The notes: generated by a model not told the origin, from the sequence alone. Shown: positions 8,791 through 19,440, counted from the first letter of the stretch. The stretch: 64,000 nt of DNA from Bacillota bacterium (GCA_030525285.1 JAUNFA010000001.1:1-64000); one strand, 5' to 3'. Program-made: numbers and translations.

Positions 8791-9783
8791 TCACTGTTTT
8801 TTATCTGTTTTTTTCTCCAACATTTTTATTGAATTCAAGTAGTCTTCTTCCACCGTGCTGAGTGTTCGTGCTTTATATTTTTTATACTCGTCCGTTGCTT
8901 TATCAACAGCCTGCTTGTGTGATATACTTCCATTCCCCTGCAAAAGCTGTTCTCCACTCATTGTCAGAATCCGATCCAGATGTTCGGTCCAGTCTCTCAT
9001 TGTCATAGACTGTTCGCGTTCTGCCTGACGTTCTGCAAAATCAAGGTATCCAGATACCAGCTGTCCCATTGCACGCAATTCTTTTTCAGATAAATAATTC
9101 TTTGCAACTACTGCTTCCTTTAAGATTGGCTGATTACCTTTAAAAGTAGTAAGTCCCATAAATTCTTTTTCTGCATCTGCTCTGTTATAGATTACTTCTG
9201 CTGCAGTTTGTCCATGAATTGCGTAATGAATTTTGTTTTGCACTTTTTTGAAAAATGCGATGGATATTTCCGCTTTCGGATCATAATCTATACTCGTTGC
9301 ATAAATTTCCAGGATCTGACGATAAAACACTTTCTCGGTTGCACGGATATCACGGATTCTCTCCAACAATTCCTTGAAATATCCACCACCACCCAGATTT
9401 TTCAAACGATCGTCATCTAAAGCAAAACCTTTTCTCATGTATTCTTTTAAAATCCCAGTTGCCCAGATTCTGAACTGTGTTCCTCGTTTTGATTTTACAC
9501 GATAGCCAACAGAAATAATAACATCAAGATTGTAATAATCTACATTGTAAACTTTTCCATCAGTAGCAGTGTAGGCAAATTTTGCCCACACTGACTCTTT
9601 TTCTAGCTCTCCCTCTTTAAAAATATTTCTGACATGTTTTCCAATCACACTACGATCTCTCTGAAACAATTCTGCCATCTGATCAATAGACAACCAGACT
9701 GTATCACCATCAAAAGTAGTTTCAACTTTCGTCAGACCATCCTCTGTCGTATAAATAATCATATCTGCTTTTTCTTTGTCCAT
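8791..9783 (-). CDS. RhuM family protein (virulence-associated RhuM)
   Basis: 330 residues. The N-terminal RhuM/Bro-like region has VWLSIDQMAELFQRD (about residues 28-42), GKHVRNIF and the hallmark YYNLDVIISVGYRVKSKRG near residue 85. The C-terminal part is helical and charged. RhuM was named on a Salmonella pathogenicity island. Homologues are common on genomic islands and near restriction systems, and the biochemical role is unknown. The second gene upstream shares the same N-terminal domain. The ribosome site GGAGG is 11 bases from the ATG. Confidence 0.88.
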   Translation of the reverse strand: MDKEKADMIIYTTEDGLTKVETTFDGDTVWLSIDQMAELFQRDRSVIGKHVRNIFKEGELEKESVWAKFAYTATDGKVYNVDYYNLDVIISVGYRVKSKRGTQFRIWATGILKEYMRKGFALDDDRLKNLGGGGYFKELLERIRDIRATEKVFYRQILEIYATSIDYDPKAEISIAFFKKVQNKIHYAIHGQTAAEVIYNRADAEKEFMGLTTFKGNQPILKEAVVAKNYLSEKELRAMGQLVSGYLDFAERQAEREQSMTMRDWTEHLDRILTMSGEQLLQGNGSISHKQAVDKATDEYKKYKARTLSTVEEDYLNSIKMLEKKTDKKQ

Positions 9784-10073
9784 AAATTAATTTTCCTCCA
9801 AAATCAGATACATTATCAACGTGAACGAGTCATTCTAGCGAAATCCTCATTCCTCATCTTTACCATTTATATTACGATAATAATCATCCATATCAATGCC
9901 TATTTTACCTTGGCATCTGGTTTTCGTTTACCCAAAAGGCACACAGTCTCAACATGGCTTGAGACAATAGCATTGATACCATGTGTCATTGGTAAGTTAT
10001 CTAAGTCTCCGCTTGTCATAGGTAAGTTATCCAAGATTTACATCTCTTTACAAACTGGAAGTTGTAATCCGCT
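9784..10073. other. Gap with repeat copy 2a
   Basis: No intact gene. It holds the upstream region of the RhuM gene and the degenerate rlmD-end-like relic described separately at 9952-10056. A long plus-strand open frame across this gap is antisense and has no ribosome site. Confidence 0.5.
9952..10056 (-). repeat. Island repeat, copy 2a: relic of an rlmD-like 3' end
   Basis: It matches 8595-8670 with a short internal duplication (GGTAAGTTATC appears twice). On the minus strand it reads DNLPMTHGINAIV then SSHVETVCLLGKRKPD. This parallels the C-terminus of the intact rlmD product, DNFAMTKHVECVCLLSRK. Downstream a +1 shift would continue GIDMDDYYR, so the frame is broken. It ends at TTACAA (10048-10053), the same six bases that begin copy 2b. 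Confidence 0.65.
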
Positions 10074-10274
10074 TTACAGGTGATCATTTGGATTATTCTT
10101 TCTATATACTAACCAACTTATCAGCAAGCTATCTGTCAGCAGATATGCGATAAAACTCTTCTTTATTGCACTCTTTTCTCTTTCTGTTTTGTATCTCATT
10201 GCTTTTGAAATAAAATACACTGTTGCAATCAAAATGATTATCAAAATGGCAATTGATATAAAAGATTGTTTCAC
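10074..10274 (-). CDS. Small single-pass membrane protein
   Basis: 66 residues with an N-terminal hydrophobic helix (about residues 5-24), a basic middle KTEREKSAIKK, a second weaker hydrophobic stretch and a polar tail. The start codon is GTG with GGAGG ten bases upstream, which supports real translation. It lies just downstream of the RhuM-Fic gene, inside the segment that interrupts repeat copy 2. Function is unknown. A toxin or a lysis-type peptide is possible but not shown. Confidence 0.55.
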   Translation of the reverse strand: MKQSFISIAILIIILIATVYFISKAMRYKTEREKSAIKKSFIAYLLTDSLLISWLVYRKNNPNDHL

Positions 10275-10333
10275 TTGGTGTTCACCTCCATCCCAGATAA
10301 CTTCCGATTTTTCAACTACTTATTGAAAATGAC

Positions 10334-11278
10334 TTACGGTCTTAAACAATTCATAATTACCGTAATCATCATTTCTTTTTCTTCCGGTTTAGATTCTGCA
10401 ATCATAATGGTTAGGGCAACAAGCGTATGGTCATCTATCAACTTGTCATCATCAATGAAGAGCACTCCATTCTTATCAAGGAAATACAAGAACATCGTAG
10501 CTGCTATTCTTTTGTTGCCATCTAGGAAGCTGTGATTCTTGGTTACAAAATACAGAAGATGTGCAGCCTTCTCTTCTAATGTCGGATACAATTCCTGTCC
10601 AGAAAAGGACTGATATATGTTTCCAATACTACCTTTGAATGAATCGTCTTTCTCTTTGCCGAACAAATCTGATTCTGCTCCAAATCGCATCTGAGAAATA
10701 ACATCCTTGCATTCCTCATATGTGAGTTCATATGTTGCCGCGCTTCCTTTAGGACGCTCCATATTCTGGTGATCATATGAATCGAGCAACTCTAATGCTT
10801 TGCTGTATTTCTGAATTACATCAAGCACCTGCTGAGAATCCAAGGCATTCTGTGTCCTTTTCATAATACGTATTACTTCACCAAGTTGCCTAATACGATT
10901 ATCATTTACAGCATACCCCTGCAATATGTATTTTTTTAGAACTGAATTTGCCCATCTTCTGAATTCAACACCTCGTTTAGATTTAACGCGATATCCGACG
11001 GAAATGATGACATCTAAATTATAGTATTCAGTCATATGTGTCTGTGTTTTTCCTTCTATTGCACCATGCTGAGTGGTAGTCGCAAATTTTGCGACTACCA
11101 CTTGGTCTTCTAATTCTTCTCGCAAAGCATTGTTAATATGTTTACCAATTGTCTTTACATTTCTATCAAAAAGCTCTGACATTTGCTGACGGTTTAACCA
11201 CACAGTTTCGCATTCAACAGGCACTTTAAGTTTTATGGTATTATCTTCCGTCTCAAATATTACAATTTCATTTTCCAT
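10334..11278 (-). CDS. RhuM-Fic/Doc fusion protein
   Basis: 314 residues. Residues about 1-115 are a RhuM domain with VWLNRQQMSELFDRN and the hallmark YYNLDVIISVGYRVKSKRG. The C-terminal half (about 180-314) is a Fic/Doc fold with the active-site loop HSFLDGNKRIAA near residue 245. Fic proteins transfer AMP from ATP to target proteins, whereas Doc phosphorylates EF-Tu. The His, Asp, Gly-Asn and Arg of the loop are all present, so activity is expected. No antitoxin gene is adjacent. An inhibitory helix could be internal. It shares its N-terminus with the downstream RhuM gene, suggesting a common partner or DNA target. Confidence 0.88.
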   Translation of the reverse strand: MENEIVIFETEDNTIKLKVPVECETVWLNRQQMSELFDRNVKTIGKHINNALREELEDQVVVAKFATTTQHGAIEGKTQTHMTEYYNLDVIISVGYRVKSKRGVEFRRWANSVLKKYILQGYAVNDNRIRQLGEVIRIMKRTQNALDSQQVLDVIQKYSKALELLDSYDHQNMERPKGSAATYELTYEECKDVISQMRFGAESDLFGKEKDDSFKGSIGNIYQSFSGQELYPTLEEKAAHLLYFVTKNHSFLDGNKRIAATMFLYFLDKNGVLFIDDDKLIDDHTLVALTIMIAESKPEEKEMMITVIMNCLRP

Positions 11279-11636
11279 ACAATTTCCCCATCTTCACAAT
11301 TCTCCATTCAAGCCCAAAGTTTCGTATTTATTTAGTTTGTAACAGGTTACTTACCCTGAATAATACAGGACAGCTGGGCTACCAACCAGCTCTAGCACAT
11401 TTCTGATGCGCATTGCGTTTTTATCTTCTTAATTATAATCAAGCCATATGGCATGATTAGCTTTTTCATCGATAAATTCCGATTTGTATAACCTCTCTTA
11501 ACATCTAATCCGAGGTTACAACCTGACACACATTTTGCAGTAGATATGTTTCCATATAGGAAAACCGAGCTTTTCAGAAGTCTGGCTTCAAATCCAAACC
11601 TCGCAAAAAGCCCGGAAATACGCCGCTTTTCAGCCC
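11279..11636. other. Intergenic region with repeat copy 2b and an open frame without start
   Basis: This 358-base gap lies between rlmD and the RhuM-Fic gene. Besides the repeat it holds a minus-strand frame open for about 80 codons (11392-11633) without a usable start or ribosome site. The frame has no recognisable domain. It may be a decayed coding remnant. Confidence 0.45.
11516..11624 (-). repeat. Island repeat, copy 2b
   Basis: It matches 8661-8771 of copy 1 at most positions, for example the shared CTGACACACATTTTGCAGTA and TCTGGCTTCAAATCCAAAC. It begins with TTACAA and starts 12 bases past the rlmD stop on the minus strand. Copies 2a and 2b look like two halves of one ancestral copy split by the roughly 1.46-kb segment with the small membrane gene and RhuM-Fic. 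Confidence 0.75.
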
Positions 11637-12796
11637 TTATTTATCTTTTCTTGACAGCAGACATACGCACTCAACGTGTTTTGTCATGGCGAAATTATCA
11701 AATGGTTTTATACTTTTAACTTCATAGCCGTAGTACTGCATGTAATACAGATTCTCTACGAGTGTTTTGGGATTGCAGGAAATGTACACAATCTGGTCCA
11801 CCCCGTAATTAATGATTTTATCCATTGCGTCGGTGGACATACCTACTCGCGGCGGATCCACCACTATTACCTCTGGTTTTTCGTCAAGAGTCTCCAGAAC
11901 CTTAAACACATCCCCGCAAATAAATTCACAATTATCAAGGCCGTTAAGCTGTGCGTTAACTTTGGCCGACTCCACTGCGCCCTCGTTTATCTCTATGCCG
12001 ATGACCTTAGATGCTTTGCGAGCCAGAACCTGAGTTATAGTACCGGTACCGCAATACAGATCGAAGACCCTTTTATTCTCGAAATCATCAATAAGTCCTA
12101 CTGCATACGAATACAGGTTTTCTATGGCCTCAACATTAGTCTGGAAAAATGCGAACGCACTCACCTTGAACTTGAGGCCGAATATTTCTTCCATATAGTA
12201 ATCTCTGCCTGACAGTATTCTAAGCTCATCACAATATACAGCATCAGCCAGTCTGTCATTAATTGTTCTGAGGATGCCTACAACCTTGTGCTCCAGTTCA
12301 AGGTTCATTATCATTTCCACATACGCCGCCTCGTCAAATCCGTCTTCGGAACTTGTGCATATGTTTATGAGCATTTCGCCTGTCCTGACACCTCTTCTGA
12401 CAATAAGGTGTCGCATAAGACCTGTATGTCTTCTCTTGTGATAGTGGCTGTATCCTTTTTCCTGAACGAAACTGAGAGTTCCCGCCAGAATCTTATTAAA
12501 ATCAGGGTGCACAAGCTGACACTCATCTACTGTAACAATTGACATGAAATGACCCTTCTTGTGCATTCCAAGAGTTGTCGGACCGTTTTTTTCCATATCT
12601 CCGAAAGTATATTCCATTTTATTTCTGTATCCATACTGCTGCGGTGCAGGCTCTATGGGAAGCAACTGTTCGTGCTTGATATCCTTGCGGTCCACAAGGC
12701 CTCTTACTTCTCCGAACTTATTGCTTAACTGTTCTTCATAGGGTACGCCCTGATATGTACATCCTCCGCATATCAGGCAATCTCTACATTTTTCCA

Positions 12797-12797
<1 letters not shown>
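11637..12797 (-). CDS. rlmD: 23S rRNA (uracil-C5)-methyltransferase, RlmD/TrmA family
   Basis: This 386-residue enzyme methylates uracil C5 in 23S rRNA with S-adenosylmethionine. It has the N-terminal Fe-S cysteines CRDCLICGGC, FFQTNVEAIENLY, the SAM-binding DLYCGTGTI, the VVDPPRVG block, the catalytic Cys in YISCNPKTL, and the C-terminal HVECVCLL. There is no N-terminal TRAM domain, making it shorter than the usual 430-460 residues. The start overlaps the tgt stop (TAATG), so translation is coupled. In Gram-positives this family may act at more than one position (RlmCD), so the exact target is inferred. Its 3' end borders an accessory island. Confidence 0.9.
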
Positions 12798-13963
<1,166 letters not shown>

Positions 13964-13968
13964 TTATC

Positions 13969-15018
13969 CTATTCAATAAACATGGCATCGCCATAACTGA
14001 AAAATCTATATCTTTCCTCAATTGCTTCCTCATAGACTTCAAGAATCTTCTCTCTGTCATACAATGCCGAAATCAGCATGAGGAGCGTTGACTTAGGCAG
14101 GTGAAAATTAGTTACTAGACTGTCAATTATCTTAAATTCATAACCGGGATATATGAAAATTCCCGTACTTCCCGATCCTGCTTCAACCTGCATGCATCCC
14201 AGCTTCTCGTCATAATGTGCAGCACTTTCAACAGTTCTCGTTGACGTTGTTCCAACGCTGATAATCCTTCGTCCTGAAGCTTTGGCTCTGTTAATTGCCT
14301 GTGCACTTTCTTCACTAATATGATATTCCTCGAAATGCATGGAATGATCTTCAACCTTATCCACCTTAACAGGTCTGAATGTTCCAATACCTACATGAAG
14401 CGTCACGTATGCAATCTCCACACCCTTTTCCTGAATCCTTTTGAGAAGTTCCTTCGTGAAATGAAGTCCTGCAGTAGGTGCTGCCACTGATCCCTCGTCT
14501 CTGCAGTATACCGTCTGATACCTGTCCTTGTCATCCTCCTCACTGCTGCGCTCAATATAAGGCGGCAGAGGCATGCTGCCGATTTCTTCAAGGCGTTCCA
14601 TGAAAATACCTTCGTATTCAAACTCTACAATTCGGGTGCCATCATCACCATATTCAATGATTCGGGCACGCATAAGCGGCGACTGACTGAAAATAACACT
14701 GTCTCCTGGTTTCAATCTTCTGCCCGGACGAACCATTGTCTCCCATCTGTCACCTTCTATCCTCTTAATCAGCAGAAATTCAACCTTCGCACCCGTTCCT
14801 TCTTTTTCTCCGAAAATACGTGCGGGCAAAACTTTGGAATTGTTGAGTACCATCAGATCACCGGGATTGAGGTAATCGATAATATCGTAAAAATGTTTGT
14901 GTTCAATCTTGCCGCTGTCCCTATGTACAACAAGAAGCCTGGACGAATCGCGCTTATCCGCAGGCTTCTGAGCAATAAGTTCCTCTGGCAGATTGTAGTC
15001 AAAGTCAGTTATATTCAT
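13969..15018 (-). CDS. queA: S-adenosylmethionine:tRNA ribosyltransferase-isomerase
   Basis: QueA adds the cyclopentene-epoxide ring from SAM to preQ1-tRNA. This 349-residue protein starts [16 protein letters not shown] and has [46 protein letters not shown] and [14 protein letters not shown], all family signatures. It begins six bases after ruvB and precedes tgt. Together they give the last steps of queuosine synthesis in tRNA. No preQ1 synthesis gene is visible in the window, so preQ1 may be made elsewhere or salvaged. Confidence 0.97.
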   Translation of the reverse strand: MNITDFDYNLPEELIAQKPADKRDSSRLLVVHRDSGKIEHKHFYDIIDYLNPGDLMVLNNSKVLPARIFGEKEGTGAKVEFLLIKRIEGDRWETMVRPGRRLKPGDSVIFSQSPLMRARIIEYGDDGTRIVEFEYEGIFMERLEEIGSMPLPPYIERSSEEDDKDRYQTVYCRDEGSVAAPTAGLHFTKELLKRIQEKGVEIAYVTLHVGIGTFRPVKVDKVEDHSMHFEEYHISEESAQAINRAKASGRRIISVGTTSTRTVESAAHYDEKLGCMQVEAGSGSTGIFIYPGYEFKIIDSLVTNFHLPKSTLLMLISALYDREKILEVYEEAIEERYRFFSYGDAMFIE

Positions 15019-15023
15019 ATATT

Positions 15024-16046
15024 TCAGTCCTCTTTGTTATATTCGATTCCGAGATGTTTGTATGCCATCTCCGATACCATCCTACCCTTCTGAGTCCTGT
15101 GCAGGAATCCTGCCTGAATCAGATAAGGCTCATAAACATCCTCTATTGTAACACGTTCTTCTCCAATTGAAGCCGCAATTGTTTCAATTCCTACAGGACC
15201 ACCGTTAAATCTCTCAATAATTGTGTTAAGAATTTCCCGGTCGAGGTTTTCGAGACCCATCGGGTCAACCCCAAGCGCATTAAGCGCCTGTCTGGTTATA
15301 TCAAGAGTAATCCTGCCCTCACCTCTTACCTGAGCGAAATCTCTTACCCTCTTAAGCATTCTGTTGGCTACTCTCGGAGTTCCCCTTGACCTCAAAGCCA
15401 TCTCCGTAAGTGATTCATCATCAACAGGTACCTGAAGCAGACCGGCAGACCTTGATATTATTTTTTTTAGCTCATCGGTTTCATACATCTCAAATTTCAG
15501 ATTTACCCCGAATCTGTCCCGCAACGGTGCACTCAAGCTTCCGGCTCTCGTAGTTGCTCCAATAAGTGTGAACTTGGCAATATCGAGTCTGATTGATCTT
15601 GCCGACGGACCTTTGCCTATGACAATATCAAGTGCATAATCCTCCATAGCCGAATAAAGCACCTCTTCAACAGATCTGTTAAGTCGGTGAATCTCATCTA
15701 TGAACAGTACGTCATTCTCATTAAGATTAGTTAATATTGCAGCTAAATCCCCGGCTCTGCTTATTGCCGGCCCTGATGTGATTCTCAAATCGACTCCCAT
15801 CTCGTTAGCAATAATCCCGGCCAGAGTTGTCTTGCCAAGTCCCGGAGGACCATAAAACAGCACGTGATCCAAAGGTTCACCTCGCAACTTGGCAGCCTCA
15901 ATAAAAATCTTGAGATTGTTCGTCGCCTTTTTCTGTCCTATATATTCAGACAAAGTCTGTGGTCTCAGGGTAATTTCACTACGCTCTTCACCCTGTCCCA
16001 GCTCTGCTGCTGTTATTCTCTCTTCGTAATCCATTCCGTAATCCAT
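15024..16046 (-). CDS. ruvB: Holliday junction branch migration helicase RuvB
   Basis: RuvB is the AAA+ motor that drives Holliday junction migration with RuvA. The 340 residues have Walker [12 protein letters not shown] near residue 67, Walker [10 protein letters not shown], sensor IGATTRAG, and a C-terminal winged helix with RTQKGRMV. An ATG four codons later (DYEER) is an alternative start. It follows ruvA after 35 bases and is part of the probable SOS-controlled ruvC-ruvA-ruvB-queA-tgt-rlmD unit. Confidence 0.97.
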   Translation of the reverse strand: MDYGMDYEERITAAELGQGEERSEITLRPQTLSEYIGQKKATNNLKIFIEAAKLRGEPLDHVLFYGPPGLGKTTLAGIIANEMGVDLRITSGPAISRAGDLAAILTNLNENDVLFIDEIHRLNRSVEEVLYSAMEDYALDIVIGKGPSARSIRLDIAKFTLIGATTRAGSLSAPLRDRFGVNLKFEMYETDELKKIISRSAGLLQVPVDDESLTEMALRSRGTPRVANRMLKRVRDFAQVRGEGRITLDITRQALNALGVDPMGLENLDREILNTIIERFNGGPVGIETIAASIGEERVTIEDVYEPYLIQAGFLHRTQKGRMVSEMAYKHLGIEYNKED

Positions 16047-16081
16047 GTATCTACAGTTCCTTCTATCCGGCAGTTCTATCC

Positions 16082-16684
16082 CTAAAACAAGTTTTTAAGT
16101 GCCTTCTTAATATATTCCTCTGATGTCAGATTGTCATCTCTGACCGCAGCAAGTGCGCTTGTAGCTTCTCCCCTGGAATACCCCAGTGCCATGAGCGCTT
16201 CAATGGCTTCACTTCGACCTCCTGTCGTCACAGGTGTGCCTCCGGTAATCTCTGGTTCTATATTTGCCTGATTTCCTGCATTGTCCCGGAATTTATCCTT
16301 AAGGTCGAGAACAATTCTCTCTGCTGTCTTCTTACCTATGCCGTTAGCCCTTGTCAAAGTCTTGGAATCTTCAAAAATAATTGCCTGTTCAAGTTCTTCC
16401 AAAGTGAATGCAGACAAAATTGCCAAACCTGCTTTGGCACCGACTCCGTTTACAGTAATAAGTTTCTTGAAAGCATCAAGCTCACCTTTCCTCGAGAATC
16501 CATAAAGGCTCACATCATCATCTCTGACAATCATGGATGTATAGACCGTTATCTCACTTCCCTCTGATGCCAGATAAGCCTTTGCATTTGCCGGAACATT
16601 GACCTCGTATCCGATTCCGTTAACATCTATTAAAATATAACCTGCGCCCTTTTCGGCGAGAATTCCTCTGATGAATCCTATCAT
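16082..16684 (-). CDS. ruvA: Holliday junction DNA helicase subunit RuvA
   Basis: RuvA forms tetramers that hold the Holliday junction and load RuvB. The 200-residue product shows the N-terminal OB fold ([21 protein letters not shown]), two helix-hairpin-helix motifs ([15 protein letters not shown] and [15 protein letters not shown]) and a C-terminal domain with [12 protein letters not shown]. The ATG overlaps the ruvC stop by four bases (ATGA). Confidence 0.97.
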   Translation of the reverse strand: MIGFIRGILAEKGAGYILIDVNGIGYEVNVPANAKAYLASEGSEITVYTSMIVRDDDVSLYGFSRKGELDAFKKLITVNGVGAKAGLAILSAFTLEELEQAIIFEDSKTLTRANGIGKKTAERIVLDLKDKFRDNAGNQANIEPEITGGTPVTTGGRSEAIEALMALGYSRGEATSALAAVRDDNLTSEEYIKKALKNLF

Positions 16685-17184
16685 CTTCTGTACAACTCCT
16701 TCAATCTTCCTGCCGTTCCTGCTGAATGACCGTGGCAGATGGCTGCAGCCAAAGCATCAGCCGTATCATCAGGCTTAGGCACTTCCTTAAGGTTGAGCAA
16801 TGTCTTGACCATCATTTGCACCTGTTTCTTGTCTGCCCTCCCATAGCCGACAAGAGCCTGCTTAATCTGCATCGGCGTATACTCCGCAATCTCAAGTCCG
16901 CCCTTGGCGCAGGCAAGAACCGCAATTCCTCGAGCCTCTCCAACCATAATGGCTGTCTTGGCATTATTATTAAAGAACAGTTCTTCAATGGATGCCACAT
17001 CCGGCTTTTCCTCATCAATCAGCTCTCTCAGAGAATCATAAAGATGTGCTAGTCTGTCCTCTATAGCCATACCCGCATCCGTTGTAATCGAGCCGTATCT
17101 GCACACTCTGAATCTGTTGCCGATAAGCTCAACAATGCCATAACCCATAATGGCATAACCCGGGTCTATTCCCAGTATTTTCAT
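16681..17184 (-). CDS. ruvC: Holliday junction resolvase RuvC
   Basis: RuvC cuts Holliday junctions symmetrically. The 167-residue protein starts MKILGIDPGYAIMGYG with the first catalytic Asp at residue 7, then SIEELFF (Glu), and the late PDDTADALAAAICH with the closing acidic residues. GGAGGG lies seven bases before the ATG. It is first in the operon, behind a promoter that contains a LexA-like palindrome. Confidence 0.97.
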   Translation of the reverse strand: MKILGIDPGYAIMGYGIVELIGNRFRVCRYGSITTDAGMAIEDRLAHLYDSLRELIDEEKPDVASIEELFFNNNAKTAIMVGEARGIAVLACAKGGLEIAEYTPMQIKQALVGYGRADKKQVQMMVKTLLNLKEVPKPDDTADALAAAICHGHSAGTAGRLKELYRR

Positions 17185-17208
17185 ATCATCCCTCCTAATG
17201 CTTCGTTA

Positions 17209-17237
17209 AGTATATCATACAAACATATGTTTGTTAA
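17209..17237 (-). promoter_or_regulatory. ruv promoter with a LexA/DinR-like operator
   Basis: On the minus strand TTAACA (17232-17237) and TATACT (17209-17214) are 17 bases apart. Inside the spacer is a perfect 16-base palindrome, ACAAACATATGTTTGT (17219-17234). Its central 14 bases agree with the Gram-positive SOS box CGAACRNRYGTTYG at 13 of 14 positions. Repressor there would block the ruv operon directly. The match is seen; regulation is inferred. Confidence 0.7.
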
Positions 17238-17263
17238 GGATAAATGACTCTTCGATTGTGTCA

Positions 17264-17291
17264 TTGCAAAACACCTTTTGTATGATATAAT
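17264..17291 (+). promoter_or_regulatory. Promoter of argR-recN
   Basis: TTGCAA (17264-17269) and a perfect TATAAT (17286-17291) are separated by 16 bases. The start codon of argR is 35 bases beyond. The LexA-like palindrome ends 30 bases upstream of the -35 box, so repression there would not block this promoter as directly as it would the ruv promoter. Confidence 0.7.
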
Positions 17292-17325
17292 TATTAGAAT
17301 ATCATCCCTTATTCGGAGGCTAACA

Positions 17326-17784
17326 ATGCGTATTTCAAGACAGAACAAAATATTAGAACTTATTGAAACTCACGAAATCGAAACACAGGATAAACTGGCT
17401 TCCATGCTTCGTGAATATGGATATGAAGTGACTCAGGCTACTATTTCCAGAGATATTAAGGAATTGCAGCTTATTAAGACACTATCCCCTTCCGGCAATT
17501 ATAAATATTCTACTTCATCGACTGATGAAAGACCGATTTCCGGAAGAATGTCCAACATTTACAAAGAAACTGTAAAGTCAGCAAAATCCTCCGGCAACAT
17601 TGTTGTCCTCAAGACACTTTCAGGATGTGCCGGAGCTGCCGGGGAAGCTCTTGATTCCTTCGGCATTCCTCATGTTATCGGATCCGTCGCCGGTGATAAC
17701 ACAATAATGTTTGTTGTTGACGATGCCGATAATGCCCCTATCGTTGTTGAATATCTCAACGATCTGATTAACGTGAATAAATAA
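17326..17784 (+). CDS. argR: Arginine repressor
   Basis: ArgR is a hexameric arginine-sensing repressor of arginine synthesis and activator of its breakdown. The 152-residue product has the N-terminal winged helix (RQNKILELIETHEIETQ, QATISRDIKELQL) and the C-terminal arginine-binding core with TLSGCAGAAGEALD and GSVAGDNTIMFVVDD. The ATG at 17326 has GGAGG seven bases upstream; longer in-frame starts lack a site. It is followed by recN with an 18-base gap, a pairing common in Firmicutes. Confidence 0.97.
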   Translation: MRISRQNKILELIETHEIETQDKLASMLREYGYEVTQATISRDIKELQLIKTLSPSGNYKYSTSSTDERPISGRMSNIYKETVKSAKSSGNIVVLKTLSGCAGAAGEALDSFGIPHVIGSVAGDNTIMFVVDDADNAPIVVEYLNDLINVNK

Positions 17785-17802
17785 GTTTCAGAGAGGGATT
17801 CG

Positions 17803-19428
17803 ATGATTCGACATATCAGAATTACAAATTTCGCCACCATCGAAAACACCGAAATAGATTTTCATGATGGCCTGAACATAATAACCGGCGAAACAGGCGC
17901 CGGTAAATCCATTGTAATTGAAGCAGTAAGTTTGGCTCTGGGAAGCAGGGCGGATACTGCTTTTGTTCGCTCCGGAGCAGATAAGGCAATTGTTCAGATG
18001 ATTGCAGACAAAGACGGCGAAGAGTATGTTGTAACCCGTGAGATATCATCTTCCGGTCGTAATTTATGCAGAATAAATGATGAAATCGTCACGTTGACCG
18101 CTCTTAATGGGCTATGTCGCAGCCTGGCGGATATTCATGGACAGTACGATCACCAGTCACTGCTTAACCCTGAGTATCACATTGACCTTGTGGATCTCTA
18201 TCACAAGGATAAGATTCAGCCTGCAAAGGATGCTGTTGCAAAGGCATACCAGGAATATGCCGCCACACGCAGTGAATTGAAGAAACTTCTCGAGCAAGTT
18301 GCAAAAGATCAACGTGAACGGGATTTCATGGAGTTTGAATTGAATGAAATTCTTCAGGTTTCACCGCAGATTGATGAAGATGTTGAGCTCGATGCCAGAA
18401 TTTCAGTTCTTCAAAACAGCCAGCTTATTTATGATAGCCTTTCGGGTGCATACGAAGCAGCTTCTGGCGAAGAAAATTCAATACTCAGCGGAATCAAGGC
18501 CACAACAGATCTTCTGGAACAGGTCTCTTCTTTTTCAAGCCAGCTCAAAGATATTTCAGACAGAATCAACGAAATTTATTATGATTTTGAAGATGCCTGC
18601 TCTGTCATAAGGGAATTGCGAGATAATATCGTATTCTCACCGGAAGAATTAAACAGTGCCATTGAACGTGCTGATGCCATAACAAGGCTGAAGAACAAAC
18701 ATGGCAAAAACATTGAACAGCTTCTTGAGTATGCTGATGAACTGGAACAGAAGCTGGAACATATAAACAATGCCGATTCACACAAAGCTGCGCTGCAGGC
18801 ACAGCTTCACAAATGCGGTGTTACACTCAAGGATACATGCACTGCTTTGTCACAGGCTCGCCGAGAAGCTGCATCCCAGCTTGAAAAACAAATTACAGAA
18901 CAATTGCAACAGCTTAACTTCAAAGACGCCAGATTCGCCATTGAGTTCAGTCCGGCACCCGTTTTTACTGCTAACGGCAACGATTTAGTTGAATTTATCA
19001 TCAGCACTAACAGAGGCGAACCGATGAAACCTCTAAGCAAAATTGCTTCCGGCGGTGAAATGTCCAGAATTATGCTCGCCTTTAAGAAAATAATCGGAGA
19101 CTACGACAAAATACCTACAATGATTTTTGACGAAATCGATAGCGGTATCAGCGGTATCGCAGCAAGCGTTGTGGGTCGCAAGCTTAAAGAAATCGCACAG
19201 AACCATCAGATAATCTGCATTACGCATCTTCCTCAGATTGCAGCATGCGGCACATGGAATTACAAAATATCAAAATCATCCGATGACACCAGAACGTATA
19301 CAGAAGTTACAGCTCTCGACAAGGAATCTACAATCGAAGAAATTGCAAGACTCCTTGGCGGTGAGAACATTACAGATACCACCCTGGCATCTGCCAAAGA
19401 GCTTATATCAGCAAGTTCACAGGAATAA
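17803..19428 (+). CDS. recN: DNA repair protein RecN
   Basis: RecN is an SMC-like ATPase recruited early to double-strand breaks. The 541 residues show Walker A ITGETGAGKSIVIEA near residue 31, a long coiled-coil middle (about 150-370), the signature KIASGGEMSRIMLAFK and Walker B MIFDEIDSGISG. The C-terminus has ITHLPQIAACG. AGAGAGG precedes the ATG. It is co-transcribed with argR. RecN is SOS-regulated in many bacteria, but no separate LexA box was seen directly before it. Confidence 0.97.
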   Translation: MIRHIRITNFATIENTEIDFHDGLNIITGETGAGKSIVIEAVSLALGSRADTAFVRSGADKAIVQMIADKDGEEYVVTREISSSGRNLCRINDEIVTLTALNGLCRSLADIHGQYDHQSLLNPEYHIDLVDLYHKDKIQPAKDAVAKAYQEYAATRSELKKLLEQVAKDQRERDFMEFELNEILQVSPQIDEDVELDARISVLQNSQLIYDSLSGAYEAASGEENSILSGIKATTDLLEQVSSFSSQLKDISDRINEIYYDFEDACSVIRELRDNIVFSPEELNSAIERADAITRLKNKHGKNIEQLLEYADELEQKLEHINNADSHKAALQAQLHKCGVTLKDTCTALSQARREAASQLEKQITEQLQQLNFKDARFAIEFSPAPVFTANGNDLVEFIISTNRGEPMKPLSKIASGGEMSRIMLAFKKIIGDYDKIPTMIFDEIDSGISGIAASVVGRKLKEIAQNHQIICITHLPQIAACGTWNYKISKSSDDTRTYTEVTALDKESTIEEIARLLGGENITDTTLASAKELISASSQE

Positions 19429-19440
19429 ACCTGATTTTTA

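Noticed and set aside
9634..10083. Plus-strand frame of 149 codons across the RhuM start and repeat copy 2a
   Set aside because: It runs antisense through conserved RhuM codons and has no ribosome site.
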